The notes beneath the pieces were generated by a model that made no database searches, was not told the origin of the DNA, and was given only the letters and a program-made list of their open reading frames with translations. Positions 23,765 to 31,340 of a DNA stretch of 33,754 bases are shown in pieces. This DNA comes from JAKFVA01 sp046155225 (lineage in GTDB: Bacteria; Pseudomonadota; Gammaproteobacteria; Burkholderiales; Burkholderiaceae_C). The position numbers were made by a program, and so were the translations under genes. The number at the start of each line of letters is the position of its first letter. The stretch's first letter is position 1. Location of the stretch: the NCBI GenBank assembly GCA_046155225.1, contig JBJXED010000017.1:1-33754 (forward strand). Reading direction: 5' to 3'.

Positions 23765-23997
23765 TCACCGTGGTCAAAAAAATCGGCTGGGCTGTGCCGC
23801 TCTTGTTGCTGTTGTCTGCCTGCGGCGACAAGCCCCAGGAACTTGGCGTCAACAAGTCCGATGGTTCGGCTTACCAAGGTGTTGGCGCAAGCAAGTTTGC
23901 TTCGCCCGGTTGGAAAGCGGGCGATAAAAATGCGTGGGAGCAGCACCTTAAAGTGCGCGCCCAAAGCGGTCAAAACGAGTACAGCAAATCCAATTGA
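23761..23997 (+). CDS. Small formate dehydrogenase-associated lipoprotein
   Basis: A 78-residue protein with a type II signal (AVPLLLLLSAC, lipobox LSAC, Cys at about residue 21) followed by a short polar chain with Gly, Lys and Trp and no further Cys. I do not recognise a characterised family. The ATG overlaps the fdhB stop (ATGA), and the cytochrome b gene follows 26 bases later, so it is embedded in the enzyme operon. It may be a periplasmic assembly or anchoring factor for the soluble beta subunit; this is a guess. The frame is open upstream, but only this start gives a signal sequence. Confidence 0.8.
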   Translation: MITVVKKIGWAVPLLLLLSACGDKPQELGVNKSDGSAYQGVGASKFASPGWKAGDKNAWEQHLKVRAQSGQNEYSKSN

Positions 23998-24023
23998 CGC
24001 CTGTCAAAACAAGGTATTACTTT

Positions 24024-25211
24024 ATGTTCCGGACTTTGTTCTCCGCGTTGGGCTTGGTGTTCGTGCTGGGTACCGGTGCAATGGCGCAAAACAAATTGCA
24101 AGTGGACCCTGCCACTGCAAAACCAGCGCAAGCTGAGCAGGCTCCTGCCGCAAGCCCTGGCGGGATACAAAGCGCCAATATTTTCGACATCAAACCCGAT
24201 GCCGACAAAGATGCCAATTACGCCAGCCAGACCAACGCCCAGCGTGCTGAGGTGCAACCTGGTAACAACGCGCCAGTGTGGCGCCAGGTCGGTGCGGGTG
24301 CAGATGGCTTCACCAGTTACCCGAAAGACCAAGCTCCTGAGGCGGGCAACCTGATTCAGCGATTCGTTCAGTATCCTGGCTCACGCATTACCAATGCGGG
24401 CGAGGCTTGGCGTCAGGTGCGTAACAACTTGATCATTCCTTACGGCGGCGCGCTGATGTTGATTGCTGGTCTGGCCATCGCCTTGTTTTATTTCACCAAG
24501 GGCGAGATGAAGCTGCATGGCGCTGAGACTGGCAGAAAAATCGAGCGGTTCACTTACTTCGAACGCGCGGCGCACTGGACCAACGCGATTGCTTTTTGTG
24601 TGCTGGCGATCTCCGGCATCGTGATGGCGTTTGGCAAATTCTTCCTGCTTCCTGTGATGGGAGGTACGCTGTTTGGCTGGCTCACCTATGCGCTGAAAAA
24701 TCTGCATAACTTCGTCGGCCCCCTGTTTGCGGTGTCTCTGGTCATTGTGTTTGGCACCTTCCTCAAGGACAACTGGCCCACCAAAGACGACTTGGGTTGG
24801 TTGCTCAAAGGCGGCGGCTTGTTGTCAGGCAAAGAAGTTCCCTCGGGACGTTTCAATGCGGGTGAAAAAGTGGTTTTTTGGGGCGGTGTGTTTCTCTTGG
24901 GCTTGATTGTGGTCGGCTCTGGTTTGGTCCTGGACAAGTTGATTCCGGGGTTGCTGTACGTTCGCGAAACCATGCAGATTGCTAATATGGTTCACGGCGT
25001 TGCCACCGTACTCATGATGGCCATGTTCATGGGCCATATTTACTTGGGCACCATTGGCATGCAAGGTGCCTACCAAGGCATGAAGACGGGTTATGTCGAT
25101 GAAACCTGGGCCAAAGAGCACCACGAATATTGGTACGACGACATCAAGGCAGGCAAAATCCCGGCGCAGCGCACCCTCAATGCTCCTGCGGGCCAGCCTG
25201 CACAAGCCTGA
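24024..25211 (+). CDS. fdhC: Formate dehydrogenase, cytochrome b556 gamma subunit
   Basis: A 395-residue membrane subunit passing electrons to quinone. A signal peptide (FSALGLVFVLGTGAMAQ) is followed by about 110 residues of soluble, presumably periplasmic sequence, then four membrane helices. The first is IPYGGALMLIAGLAIALFYF. Candidate haem-ligand histidines lie in ERAAHWTNAIAF, LKNLHNFVGPLF, ANMVHGVATVL and MGHIYLG. E. coli FdoI is only about 210 residues, so the N-terminal domain is an extension. ATG at 24024 is preferred over an in-frame TTG at 23994 because it starts directly at the signal peptide and has AAGG upstream. Confidence 0.92.
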   Translation: MFRTLFSALGLVFVLGTGAMAQNKLQVDPATAKPAQAEQAPAASPGGIQSANIFDIKPDADKDANYASQTNAQRAEVQPGNNAPVWRQVGAGADGFTSYPKDQAPEAGNLIQRFVQYPGSRITNAGEAWRQVRNNLIIPYGGALMLIAGLAIALFYFTKGEMKLHGAETGRKIERFTYFERAAHWTNAIAFCVLAISGIVMAFGKFFLLPVMGGTLFGWLTYALKNLHNFVGPLFAVSLVIVFGTFLKDNWPTKDDLGWLLKGGGLLSGKEVPSGRFNAGEKVVFWGGVFLLGLIVVGSGLVLDKLIPGLLYVRETMQIANMVHGVATVLMMAMFMGHIYLGTIGMQGAYQGMKTGYVDETWAKEHHEYWYDDIKAGKIPAQRTLNAPAGQPAQA

Positions 25212-25226
25212 ATTTAGAGGAAGCTT

Positions 25227-25670
25227 ATGAAAACCATGATTTCCATTTTGGCGGTGCTGGTGTCTACCGCTGCGTTTGCCAAACTCCCGGCCATGAATGA
25301 CGAAGCCAAGGTCAAAGCGGCCGAGGCAGCAGCCAAAGCTGCGCACAGCGGCAAAGTTGCCAATTTCCAGCTGTGCAAATCGGTTGAAAAAACAGCGGAG
25401 CATTACTACAAGACCGCTAAGGCTGCCGGCAAAGAAACCAAGCCTGCAACAGATACGCCGGCCTGCATTGATCCAGGCGCTTTTGTCTATGTGCCTGCTC
25501 CGCCCGCACCTGTAGCCGCTGCCACTGCGGGCAAACCGATTGAAGCCGCCGGTGCCCATTCACCCGCCTCCATCGCGGCCAGCCCACCCAGCGGTAAGCA
25601 ACCCGCTGCCACCATTTCAGCGCCAGGCGCACCGGCTACCGCGCCTGCAGTGCCCGCCAAAAAATCCTGA
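25227..25670 (+). CDS. Ala/Pro-rich secreted protein of the formate dehydrogenase cluster
   Basis: A 147-residue protein with a signal peptide (MISILAVLVSTAAFA). Next comes a Lys/Ala-rich helical segment with one Cys (FQLCKSVEKTAEHYYKTAK), a second Cys in PACIDPGAFVYVP, and then a low-complexity Ala/Pro/Ser tail. The two Cys residues could form a disulfide in the periplasm. I do not recognise a characterised family. GAGGAAG lies just upstream of the ATG, 15 bases after the cytochrome subunit, and a strong terminator follows, so it is the last gene of the structural operon. Its function is unknown; an accessory role to the exported enzyme is inferred from position. Confidence 0.82.
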   Translation: MKTMISILAVLVSTAAFAKLPAMNDEAKVKAAEAAAKAAHSGKVANFQLCKSVEKTAEHYYKTAKAAGKETKPATDTPACIDPGAFVYVPAPPAPVAAATAGKPIEAAGAHSPASIAASPPSGKQPAATISAPGAPATAPAVPAKKS

Positions 25671-25707
25671 GCAGCTACGTCTTCGCGTTCACAGCGCAAC
25701 ACATAGG

Positions 25708-25740
25708 AAAGGCCGGCGCGTTTGCCCCGGCCTTTTTTTT
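25708..25740 (+). terminator. Rho-independent terminator of the formate dehydrogenase operon
   Basis: AAAGGCCGG and CCGGCCTTT arms (9 bases) with a 10-base loop are followed by an unbroken T-run. It lies 38 bases after the stop of the Ala/Pro-rich gene and 13 bases before the fdhD start, so fdhD needs read-through or its own promoter. Confidence 0.9.
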
Positions 25741-25753
25741 ATACCGCTGCGCC

Positions 25754-26638
25754 ATGCCGGTCGCGCCACCCTCTACTGCTTTGAATGCCATGCAACTCCC
25801 CCTATTGACCCACGCCCTTGCCGCTTTGACAGCGCAGGTCACCGTGATAAACGAGCTGGGTGAGCGCACCAGTACCTCGATTCCGGCCGAGCGGGCACTC
25901 ACCATTTATGTGGACAAAAAAGAATTGGTCACACTGATGACTTTGGGGGCGCATCCCGAGTGGCTGGTGCTGGGCTATTTGCGCAATCAACGGCTGGTGG
26001 ATTCCGCGTTTGAAATCGAGTCCATTACGGTCGATTGGGACGTTGGCGTGGCAGCTGTCAAAACCCGCCGCGGCATTGATCGCCTGGCCGAGCGTACCGC
26101 GCAACGTGTGGTGACCACGGGCTGCGGCCAGGGCAGCATGTTTGGTGATTTGATGGCCAGCGTTGACAATATCCGCTTGCCCGCCACCACGCTCACACAG
26201 GGGCAGTTGTATGGGATTGTCAACGCCATCCGGATCAAGGAGAGTACCTACAAATCGGCTGGGTCCGTGCACGGATGCGCGCTGTTTGCCTTGGAGGAGT
26301 TGCTGCTGTTCGTGGAGGATGTGGGCCGCCACAATGCCATCGACACCATAGCGGGCTGGATGTGGCTTCAGGCTGCTGAAGTGATGCAGTCCGAGGGCAA
26401 AGTTTTCTACACCACTGGCCGATTGACCAGCGAAATGGTCATCAAATCGGCGCAAATGGGTGTCGCAGTCGTGGTCTCGCGAAGCGGCATCACGCAAATG
26501 GGGCACCAGTTGGCACAGCAACTGGGTTTGTGTGCGATTGGCCGCGCCACCCACAAGCGCTTTCTTTGCTACAGCGCGCCCGATCGTCTGAAGCTGCAGC
26601 CTGAACTGGCAGCCAGCAAGACCGCCGTTTTGCCATAG
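25754..26638 (+). CDS. fdhD: Formate dehydrogenase accessory sulfurtransferase FdhD
   Basis: A 294-residue protein of the FdhD family, which moves sulfur from a cysteine desulfurase to the molybdenum cofactor of formate dehydrogenase. Family segments are YVDKKELVTLMTLG, TTGCGQGSM, KSAGSVHGCALF, EDVGRHNAIDTIAG and YTTGRLTSEMVIKSAQMG. E. coli FdhD has a CxxC pair in the mobile loop; here the loop is Cys124-Gly-Gln-Gly, so only the first Cys is present. Two starts are possible, 25754 and 25790; neither has a clear ribosome site, and the second begins nearer the conserved core. It follows the operon terminator directly. Confidence 0.94.
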   Translation: MPVAPPSTALNAMQLPLLTHALAALTAQVTVINELGERTSTSIPAERALTIYVDKKELVTLMTLGAHPEWLVLGYLRNQRLVDSAFEIESITVDWDVGVAAVKTRRGIDRLAERTAQRVVTTGCGQGSMFGDLMASVDNIRLPATTLTQGQLYGIVNAIRIKESTYKSAGSVHGCALFALEELLLFVEDVGRHNAIDTIAGWMWLQAAEVMQSEGKVFYTTGRLTSEMVIKSAQMGVAVVVSRSGITQMGHQLAQQLGLCAIGRATHKRFLCYSAPDRLKLQPELAASKTAVLP

Positions 26639-26714
26639 ACACCGATAACGACTGTGTATTGCGCGGCAGTTAGGATGGCAGGCTGATGCACGGCTTGCCA
26701 AACCCCTTCAATTC

Positions 26715-29243
26715 ATGACTCCTTCTTTCTTGCAAATGGGTTGGCGCTCGCTTTGGCGCGACCTGCGTTCAGGCGACTTGCGCCTCTTGATTTTATCGGT
26801 CACGCTGGCGGTGGCGGCATTGACTGCGGTCGGATTTTTTGCCGATCGCCTCAAGGGCGGCTTGGCACGCGACGCGCGGCAACTGCTTGGCGGCGACGCC
26901 ATCATTGCCAGTGACAACGCCACGCCGCAAGCCTTCATCGACCAAGCCCACGCCCTCGGCCTGAAAATCACCCGCACGATCGGCTTTCCCACCATGAGCC
27001 GCGCCACCGAGGCGCAAGGCGGTGCCAGCAAACTGGTGGCTTTCAAAGCGGTTGAAGCGGGCTACCCGCTGCGCGGCAGCCTGAAGGTGGCATCTCAAGC
27101 CGACGAGCCGGGTCAAGCGACCCGCGACATTCCGGCCCCCGGCGAAGCCTGGGTCGATGCGCCGCTACTGGAGGTGCTGGGGCTGAAACTGGGCGACACC
27201 TTGCTGCTGGGCGACGCCCAATTTCGCCTGGCCCGCGTCATTGCGCTCGAGCCGGACCGGGGCGGCGGCTTTCTCAACTTTTCGCCGCGTGTCATGGTCA
27301 ACCAGGCCGACGTGGCTGCCACGCAGCTCATCCAGCCCGCCAGCCGCTTGAACTACCGCTTGGCAGTGGCGGGCGAAGACCCGCAGGTCGCGAAGTTCAT
27401 CCAGTGGGCGCAGGGCGAAATCCAAAGCGGTAAATTGCGCGGCGTGCGGCTCGAGTCGCTGGAGAGCGGCCGCCCCGAGATGCGCCAGACGCTGGACCGC
27501 GCCGAGAAGTTTTTGAACCTGGTCGCGCTGCTCGCCGCGCTGCTCAGCGCCGTAGCGGTGGCGCTGGCGGCGCGCGGTTTTGCCGCCAGCCACTTGGACG
27601 ATTGCGCCATGCTGCGCGTGCTGGGCCAGCGTCAGCGCACGATTGCGCTGGCCTACAGCTTTGAATTTGTACTGGTCGGCCTGCTGGGGAGTGTTTTGGG
27701 CCTGTGCATCGGTTATGCCGTGCACTACGGTTTTGTGTTCTTGCTGGCCGGCTTGGTCGAATCGGCCTTGCCCGCGCCGAGCTTGTGGCCGGTCGGCTTT
27801 GGTTTTGGCATGGGTTTGACCTTGCTGCTGGCCTTTGGCTTGCCGCCGGTGTTGCAGCTCGCGCAGGTGCCGCCGCTGCGCGTGATCCGGCGCGATCTGG
27901 GCGGCCTGAAACCGGCGTCCATTCTGGTGTTGGTGCTCGGCATGCTGGGTTTTGCCACCTTGCTGCTCGCCGCCAGCAGTGACTTGAAGCTGGGTCTGAT
28001 CGCCGTGGGCGGCTTTGCCGCTGCGGTATTTTTGTTTGCCGGTTTGAGCTGGCTGGCGGTGAAGCTGCTGCGCCGCAGCGTAAACGACGCGCACGCGCCG
28101 CGTTGGCTGGTGCTGGCTTCGCGCCAGATTACCGCGCGCCCGGCCTATGCGGTGGTGCAGGTCAGCGCACTGGCGGTCGGCTTGCTGGCGCTTATATTGC
28201 TCGTGCTGCTGCGCACCGATTTGATCGCCAGTTGGCGCCAGGCTTCGCCGCCCGACGCGCCGAACCGCTTTGTCATCAACGTGCTGCCCGAGCAAGGCGA
28301 GCCGTTCAAGCAAAACCTGCGCAGCGCCGGGGTGGACAAGTTTGACTGGTACCCGATGATTCGCGGCCGGCTGGTGGCCGTCAACGGCAAGGCCGTGAGC
28401 CCCGATAACTACCCCGACGAGCGCGCCAAGCGCCTGCTCGACCGCGAGTTCAACCTCTCGCACAGTGCGCAGCAGCCCGACTACAACACCCTGGTCGAAG
28501 GCGAGTGGCAAGCGCAGGCGCAGGGCGTGGTGAGCATGGAGGAAGGCATCGCCAAAACCCTCGGTTTGAAGCTGGGCGACACGCTCAAGTTTGATGTTGC
28601 CGGCGCGCAGAGTGAGGCGCGCGTCACGTCGATCCGCAAGGTCGATTGGGCGTCGCTGCGGGTGAACTTTTTCTTCATGTACCCGCTGGCGCAAATGCCT
28701 GAGATGCCGATCACCTACATCAGCGCCTTCCGCGCGCCCACCGGGGCGGCGGGGCAGGGCTTTGACAACCAGCTGGTGCGCCAATTCCCCAATATCACCA
28801 GTGTCGACACCAGCGCCACAATTTTGCAAGTGCAGCGCGTGCTCGACCAGGTGATTGCCGCCGTGGAGTTTTTGTTTGCCTTCACGCTGGCGGCGGGCAT
28901 GGTGGTGCTGTTTGCCGCCGTCACCGCCACCCGCGAAGAGCGCGCGCGCGAGTACGCCATCATGCGCGCAGTGGGTGCCCGCGCCAGCCTGCTGCGCCAG
29001 GTTCAGCGCGCCGAGCTGATCGGTGTGGGCGTGCTGGCCGGGGTGCTGGCCAGCGTGGTCGCCAGCGCCGTGGGCTGGGCGCTGGCCAATTACGTGTTCC
29101 AGTTCACCTGGGCACCGACGCCTTGGGTCGTGCTGCTGGGCGCGCTGGCCGGCGGGCTGCTCGCGCTGGCGGCAGGCTGGTGGGGCCTGCGCGAAGTGCT
29201 GCGCCGCCCGGTGGTCGAAACCCTGCGCCGCGCGGCGCAGTAG
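26715..29243 (+). CDS. FtsX-family ABC transporter permease (YbbP-like)
   Basis: An 842-residue inner-membrane protein with the FtsX/MacB-type layout. An N-terminal helix (LLILSVTLAVAALTAVGFF) is followed by a large periplasmic domain to about residue 255. A first set of helices begins FLNLVALLAALLSAVAVAL, more helices follow to about residue 500, then a second periplasmic domain, and a C-terminal set of helices (LFAFTLAAGMVVLFAAV, then REYAIMRAVGA). E. coli YbbP is of the same type and works with the ATPase YbbA, probably in lipoprotein or envelope substrate export. No ATPase gene is adjacent in this window. Start chosen at the ATG just before TPSFLQMGWRSLWRDLRSG, typical for the family. Confidence 0.9.
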   Translation: MTPSFLQMGWRSLWRDLRSGDLRLLILSVTLAVAALTAVGFFADRLKGGLARDARQLLGGDAIIASDNATPQAFIDQAHALGLKITRTIGFPTMSRATEAQGGASKLVAFKAVEAGYPLRGSLKVASQADEPGQATRDIPAPGEAWVDAPLLEVLGLKLGDTLLLGDAQFRLARVIALEPDRGGGFLNFSPRVMVNQADVAATQLIQPASRLNYRLAVAGEDPQVAKFIQWAQGEIQSGKLRGVRLESLESGRPEMRQTLDRAEKFLNLVALLAALLSAVAVALAARGFAASHLDDCAMLRVLGQRQRTIALAYSFEFVLVGLLGSVLGLCIGYAVHYGFVFLLAGLVESALPAPSLWPVGFGFGMGLTLLLAFGLPPVLQLAQVPPLRVIRRDLGGLKPASILVLVLGMLGFATLLLAASSDLKLGLIAVGGFAAAVFLFAGLSWLAVKLLRRSVNDAHAPRWLVLASRQITARPAYAVVQVSALAVGLLALILLVLLRTDLIASWRQASPPDAPNRFVINVLPEQGEPFKQNLRSAGVDKFDWYPMIRGRLVAVNGKAVSPDNYPDERAKRLLDREFNLSHSAQQPDYNTLVEGEWQAQAQGVVSMEEGIAKTLGLKLGDTLKFDVAGAQSEARVTSIRKVDWASLRVNFFFMYPLAQMPEMPITYISAFRAPTGAAGQGFDNQLVRQFPNITSVDTSATILQVQRVLDQVIAAVEFLFAFTLAAGMVVLFAAVTATREERAREYAIMRAVGARASLLRQVQRAELIGVGVLAGVLASVVASAVGWALANYVFQFTWAPTPWVVLLGALAGGLLALAAGWWGLREVLRRPVVETLRRAAQ

Positions 29244-29276
29244 TCAGAACAGCCGCGCGGCGCAGTAAACCAGACA
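29227..29276. repeat. Imperfect 25-bp tandem duplication at the permease 3' end
   Basis: GCCGCGCGGCGCAGTA occurs at 29227-29242 and again at 29252-29267, each followed by a similar 9-base tail (GTCAGAACA, AACCAGACA). The first unit contains the TAG stop of the permease gene. It looks like a small local duplication. Confidence 0.7.
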
Positions 29277-29312
29277 GCCTGGCGCTGGGCCTGAAATGAA
29301 CCATCCCGCAAG

Positions 29313-29361
29313 ATACTAAAAACCGTAGCACTACCGGCAATAAATACGCTGGCTACAAGCC
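29313..29361 (+). repeat. Interspersed repeat, copy between the permease and smr genes
   Basis: ATACTAAAAACCG, then TAGCACTACCGGCAATAAAT and ACGCTGGCTACAAGCC. The 36-base core (29326-29361) matches the copy at 32450-32485 at 31 positions and the one at 12068-12103 at 29 positions. It lies between convergent genes and is followed by an A/T-rich stretch. Confidence 0.8.
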
Positions 29362-29413
29362 ATTATTGTATTAAAAAAGCGTTATGGGGCGTCAAAAACG
29401 GCACGGCGGCGTG

Positions 29414-30088
29414 TCAGGGCTTGCTGGCGGGCAGACCAGCGCGTTTGGCCGGTTGCAGCAGCACCAGCAGCGCCCCGGCCCCGCCTTCGGCAGGCTTGGC
29501 CTGCACAAACGCCAGCACCTGTTTTTTTTGAATCAGCCAGCTGTGCACCTTGGCTTTGAGCACCGGCGTCTTGCCTGGTGAACCCAAACCCTTGCCGTGC
29601 ACCACGCGCACGCAGCGCACGCCGTCGCGCTGGGCGCTTCGGATAAATTCGGCCAGTTGCTCACGCGCTTCCTCGGTGCGCAGATTGTGCAAATCGAGTT
29701 GTCGCTGAATCGCCCAGTCACCTTTGCGCAGCTTGTGCGTCACGTCGCGGCCAATGCCCGGGCGGCGAAAGCTGAGGGCATCGTCGGTGTCGAGCAGGGT
29801 GCTGGCGTCGAAGGCGTCACTCAGTGCCTCGTGCAGCGCGGCCTGTTCGTCGGCCAGGTGCTGGCGCGCAATCGGCGTGGGCGGCTTGGGCGCCAGCGAC
29901 ACCGGTGGCGTTTGGTGCTGGCCGGGCAGCGGCGCGACCCGGCCGACACTGCGGCTGAACAGCTGCTGCTCGGCCTGTGCCTGGCGCTGGGCTGCCAGCG
30001 CGGCAGCGGCCTGGGCCTCGGCCAGCGCCTGCTGCGCCAGCAGGCGCTGGCCCATGGCCTTGAGGTCTTGCAGTGAGCGGGCTTTCAT
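29414..30088 (-). CDS. Smr-domain protein
   Basis: A 224-residue protein with an N-terminal Ala/Gln-rich, probably coiled-coil segment (about residues 15-55), a Pro-rich linker and a C-terminal Smr (MutS2-related) domain from about 135. The Smr motifs are LDLHNLRTEEA (usually LDLHG) and VRVVHGKGLGS followed by PVLKAKVHSWL, with the acidic EGGAGALLVLL end. The Smr domain is a nicking or RNA-cleaving nuclease domain in several families; stand-alone bacterial versions such as SmrA/SmrB are known, SmrB acting in ribosome rescue. It lies 24 bases downstream of radC on the same strand. The exact role is not assignable. Confidence 0.9.
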   Translation of the reverse strand: MKARSLQDLKAMGQRLLAQQALAEAQAAAALAAQRQAQAEQQLFSRSVGRVAPLPGQHQTPPVSLAPKPPTPIARQHLADEQAALHEALSDAFDASTLLDTDDALSFRRPGIGRDVTHKLRKGDWAIQRQLDLHNLRTEEAREQLAEFIRSAQRDGVRCVRVVHGKGLGSPGKTPVLKAKVHSWLIQKKQVLAFVQAKPAEGGAGALLVLLQPAKRAGLPASKP

Positions 30089-30112
30089 GGCGGAGACCGG
30101 TTCAGTGCTGGC

Positions 30113-30790
30113 CTACATCAAACCGCGCTCGGCCATCGACAGCGCCAGCCCCGGCGCGATGATGACATGATCGAGCACGCGCACATCGACCAGCGCCAGC
30201 GCGGCTTTCAGGGTCTGCGTCAAAGCTTCATCGGCGCGGCTGGGCTGCACGCTGCCGCTGGGGTGGTTGTGCGCCAGTACCACCGCTGCGGCCTGGTGGT
30301 GCAGGGCGCGCAGCACGACTTCGCGCGGGTAGACGCTGGTTTGCGTGAGCGTGCCGCGAAACAGTTCTTCCAGGGCAATCAGGCGGTTTTGCACATCTAA
30401 AAACAGCACGGCAAAAACCTCGTAATGGCGAGCTGCCAGGTGCAGTTGCAGGTAGTGTTTGAGCGCGTCGGGCGCGCTGAACACGGCGCGGGTTTGCAAC
30501 TGCTGCGCCAGCGCGCGGCGCGCCAGCTCCAGCACCGCCACCAGCTCGGCGCGTTTGGCGGGTCCGCCCAGGCCCTTGATGCGCTTCAAATCATCAGCAC
30601 TGGCGTTGAGCAGCCCGGCGATGCCGCCAAAACTGTCCAGCAGCTCCTGCGCCAGTTGCAGCACCGTTTTGCCTGCGAGGCCGGTGCGCAGCAGGAGTGC
30701 CAGCAATTCGACATCGCCCAGCGCCTGCGGCCCGCGAGCGAGCAGCTTCTCGCGCGGGCGCGCGTCGGGGGGCAGGTCTTTGAAGGCCAT
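30113..30790 (-). CDS. radC: RadC family JAB-domain protein
   Basis: A 225-residue protein with an N-terminal helix-hairpin-helix-like region (GIAGLLNASADDLKRIKGLG) and a C-terminal JAB/MPN metal-binding domain. The metal motif is HNHPSGSVQPSRAD (HxHPSG-x6-D form), with the conserved Glu upstream in ALEELFRGTL. Annotated as a DNA repair protein, although its biochemical role is unsettled. It is divergent from fkpB with 56 bases between the starts and probably cotranscribed with the smr gene. Confidence 0.95.
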   Translation of the reverse strand: MAFKDLPPDARPREKLLARGPQALGDVELLALLLRTGLAGKTVLQLAQELLDSFGGIAGLLNASADDLKRIKGLGGPAKRAELVAVLELARRALAQQLQTRAVFSAPDALKHYLQLHLAARHYEVFAVLFLDVQNRLIALEELFRGTLTQTSVYPREVVLRALHHQAAAVVLAHNHPSGSVQPSRADEALTQTLKAALALVDVRVLDHVIIAPGLALSMAERGLM

Positions 30791-30846
30791 AGGGGCGAGT
30801 TCGGGGCAGGATTTCCTACAATGCAGGCCAGTTTATAGTGACCCCC

Positions 30847-31323
30847 ATGACCACTGCTTCCCCGCATGAGAAGGCCCGCGTCCAGGCCCACTCGTTTTTG
30901 ACGCTGCACTACCGCTTGGGCGGCCCGCGCGGCGACATCATCAATACCTTTCCTGAAAAAGCCGCCACGCTCACCTTGGGCAGCGGCGAGCTCTCGCCCG
31001 CGCTGGAGCGGCATTTGCTGGGCCTGGCCGAAGGCGAGCGGGTGCAGGTGGCGCTGCCCGAAGGTCAGGCGTTTGGCCCGCATAACCCGGACATGCTGCA
31101 ATGGGTCGCGCGCAGCCTGCTGGCCCAATTTGGCGACTCAGAGGGCGAGTACCAGCCCGGCGACGTGGTGCAATTCCCCGGCCCCGCCGGGCAGGGCGTG
31201 TACGCAGGCGCGGTGGTGCAGGTCAAGACTGGTGCTGACGGCGAGTCCATCTTGTTTGACTTCAACCACCCGCTGGCCGGCCAGCCGGTGGATTTTGAAG
31301 CGCATGTGATTGGCGTGCTATGA
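30847..31323 (+). CDS. fkpB: FKBP-type peptidyl-prolyl isomerase (FkpB/SlpA)
   Basis: A 158-residue SlpA-type FKBP. The core has FLTLHYRLG, TLGSGELSPALERHLLGLAEGE and the flap insert (PEGQAFGPHNPDMLQWV), followed by FDFNHPLAGQPVDFE, which is highly typical of the family. It acts as a cytoplasmic prolyl isomerase and chaperone. The frame also opens with a GTG three codons earlier, but the ATG is preferred. The fkpB-ispH pair is conserved in proteobacteria; the stop overlaps the first possible ispH start. Confidence 0.94.
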   Translation: MTTASPHEKARVQAHSFLTLHYRLGGPRGDIINTFPEKAATLTLGSGELSPALERHLLGLAEGERVQVALPEGQAFGPHNPDMLQWVARSLLAQFGDSEGEYQPGDVVQFPGPAGQGVYAGAVVQVKTGADGESILFDFNHPLAGQPVDFEAHVIGVL

Positions 31324-31340
31324 GCGAGGATGAACAAGTC

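Noticed and set aside
23994..24023. Upstream TTG start for fdhC
   Set aside because: It would put ten extra residues before a complete signal peptide and has a poorer ribosome site than the ATG at 24024.
27165..28829. 554-codon open frame on the minus strand within the FtsX-type permease
   Set aside because: Antisense shadow of a G+C-rich gene; rich in Gln, His and Arg, with no domain.
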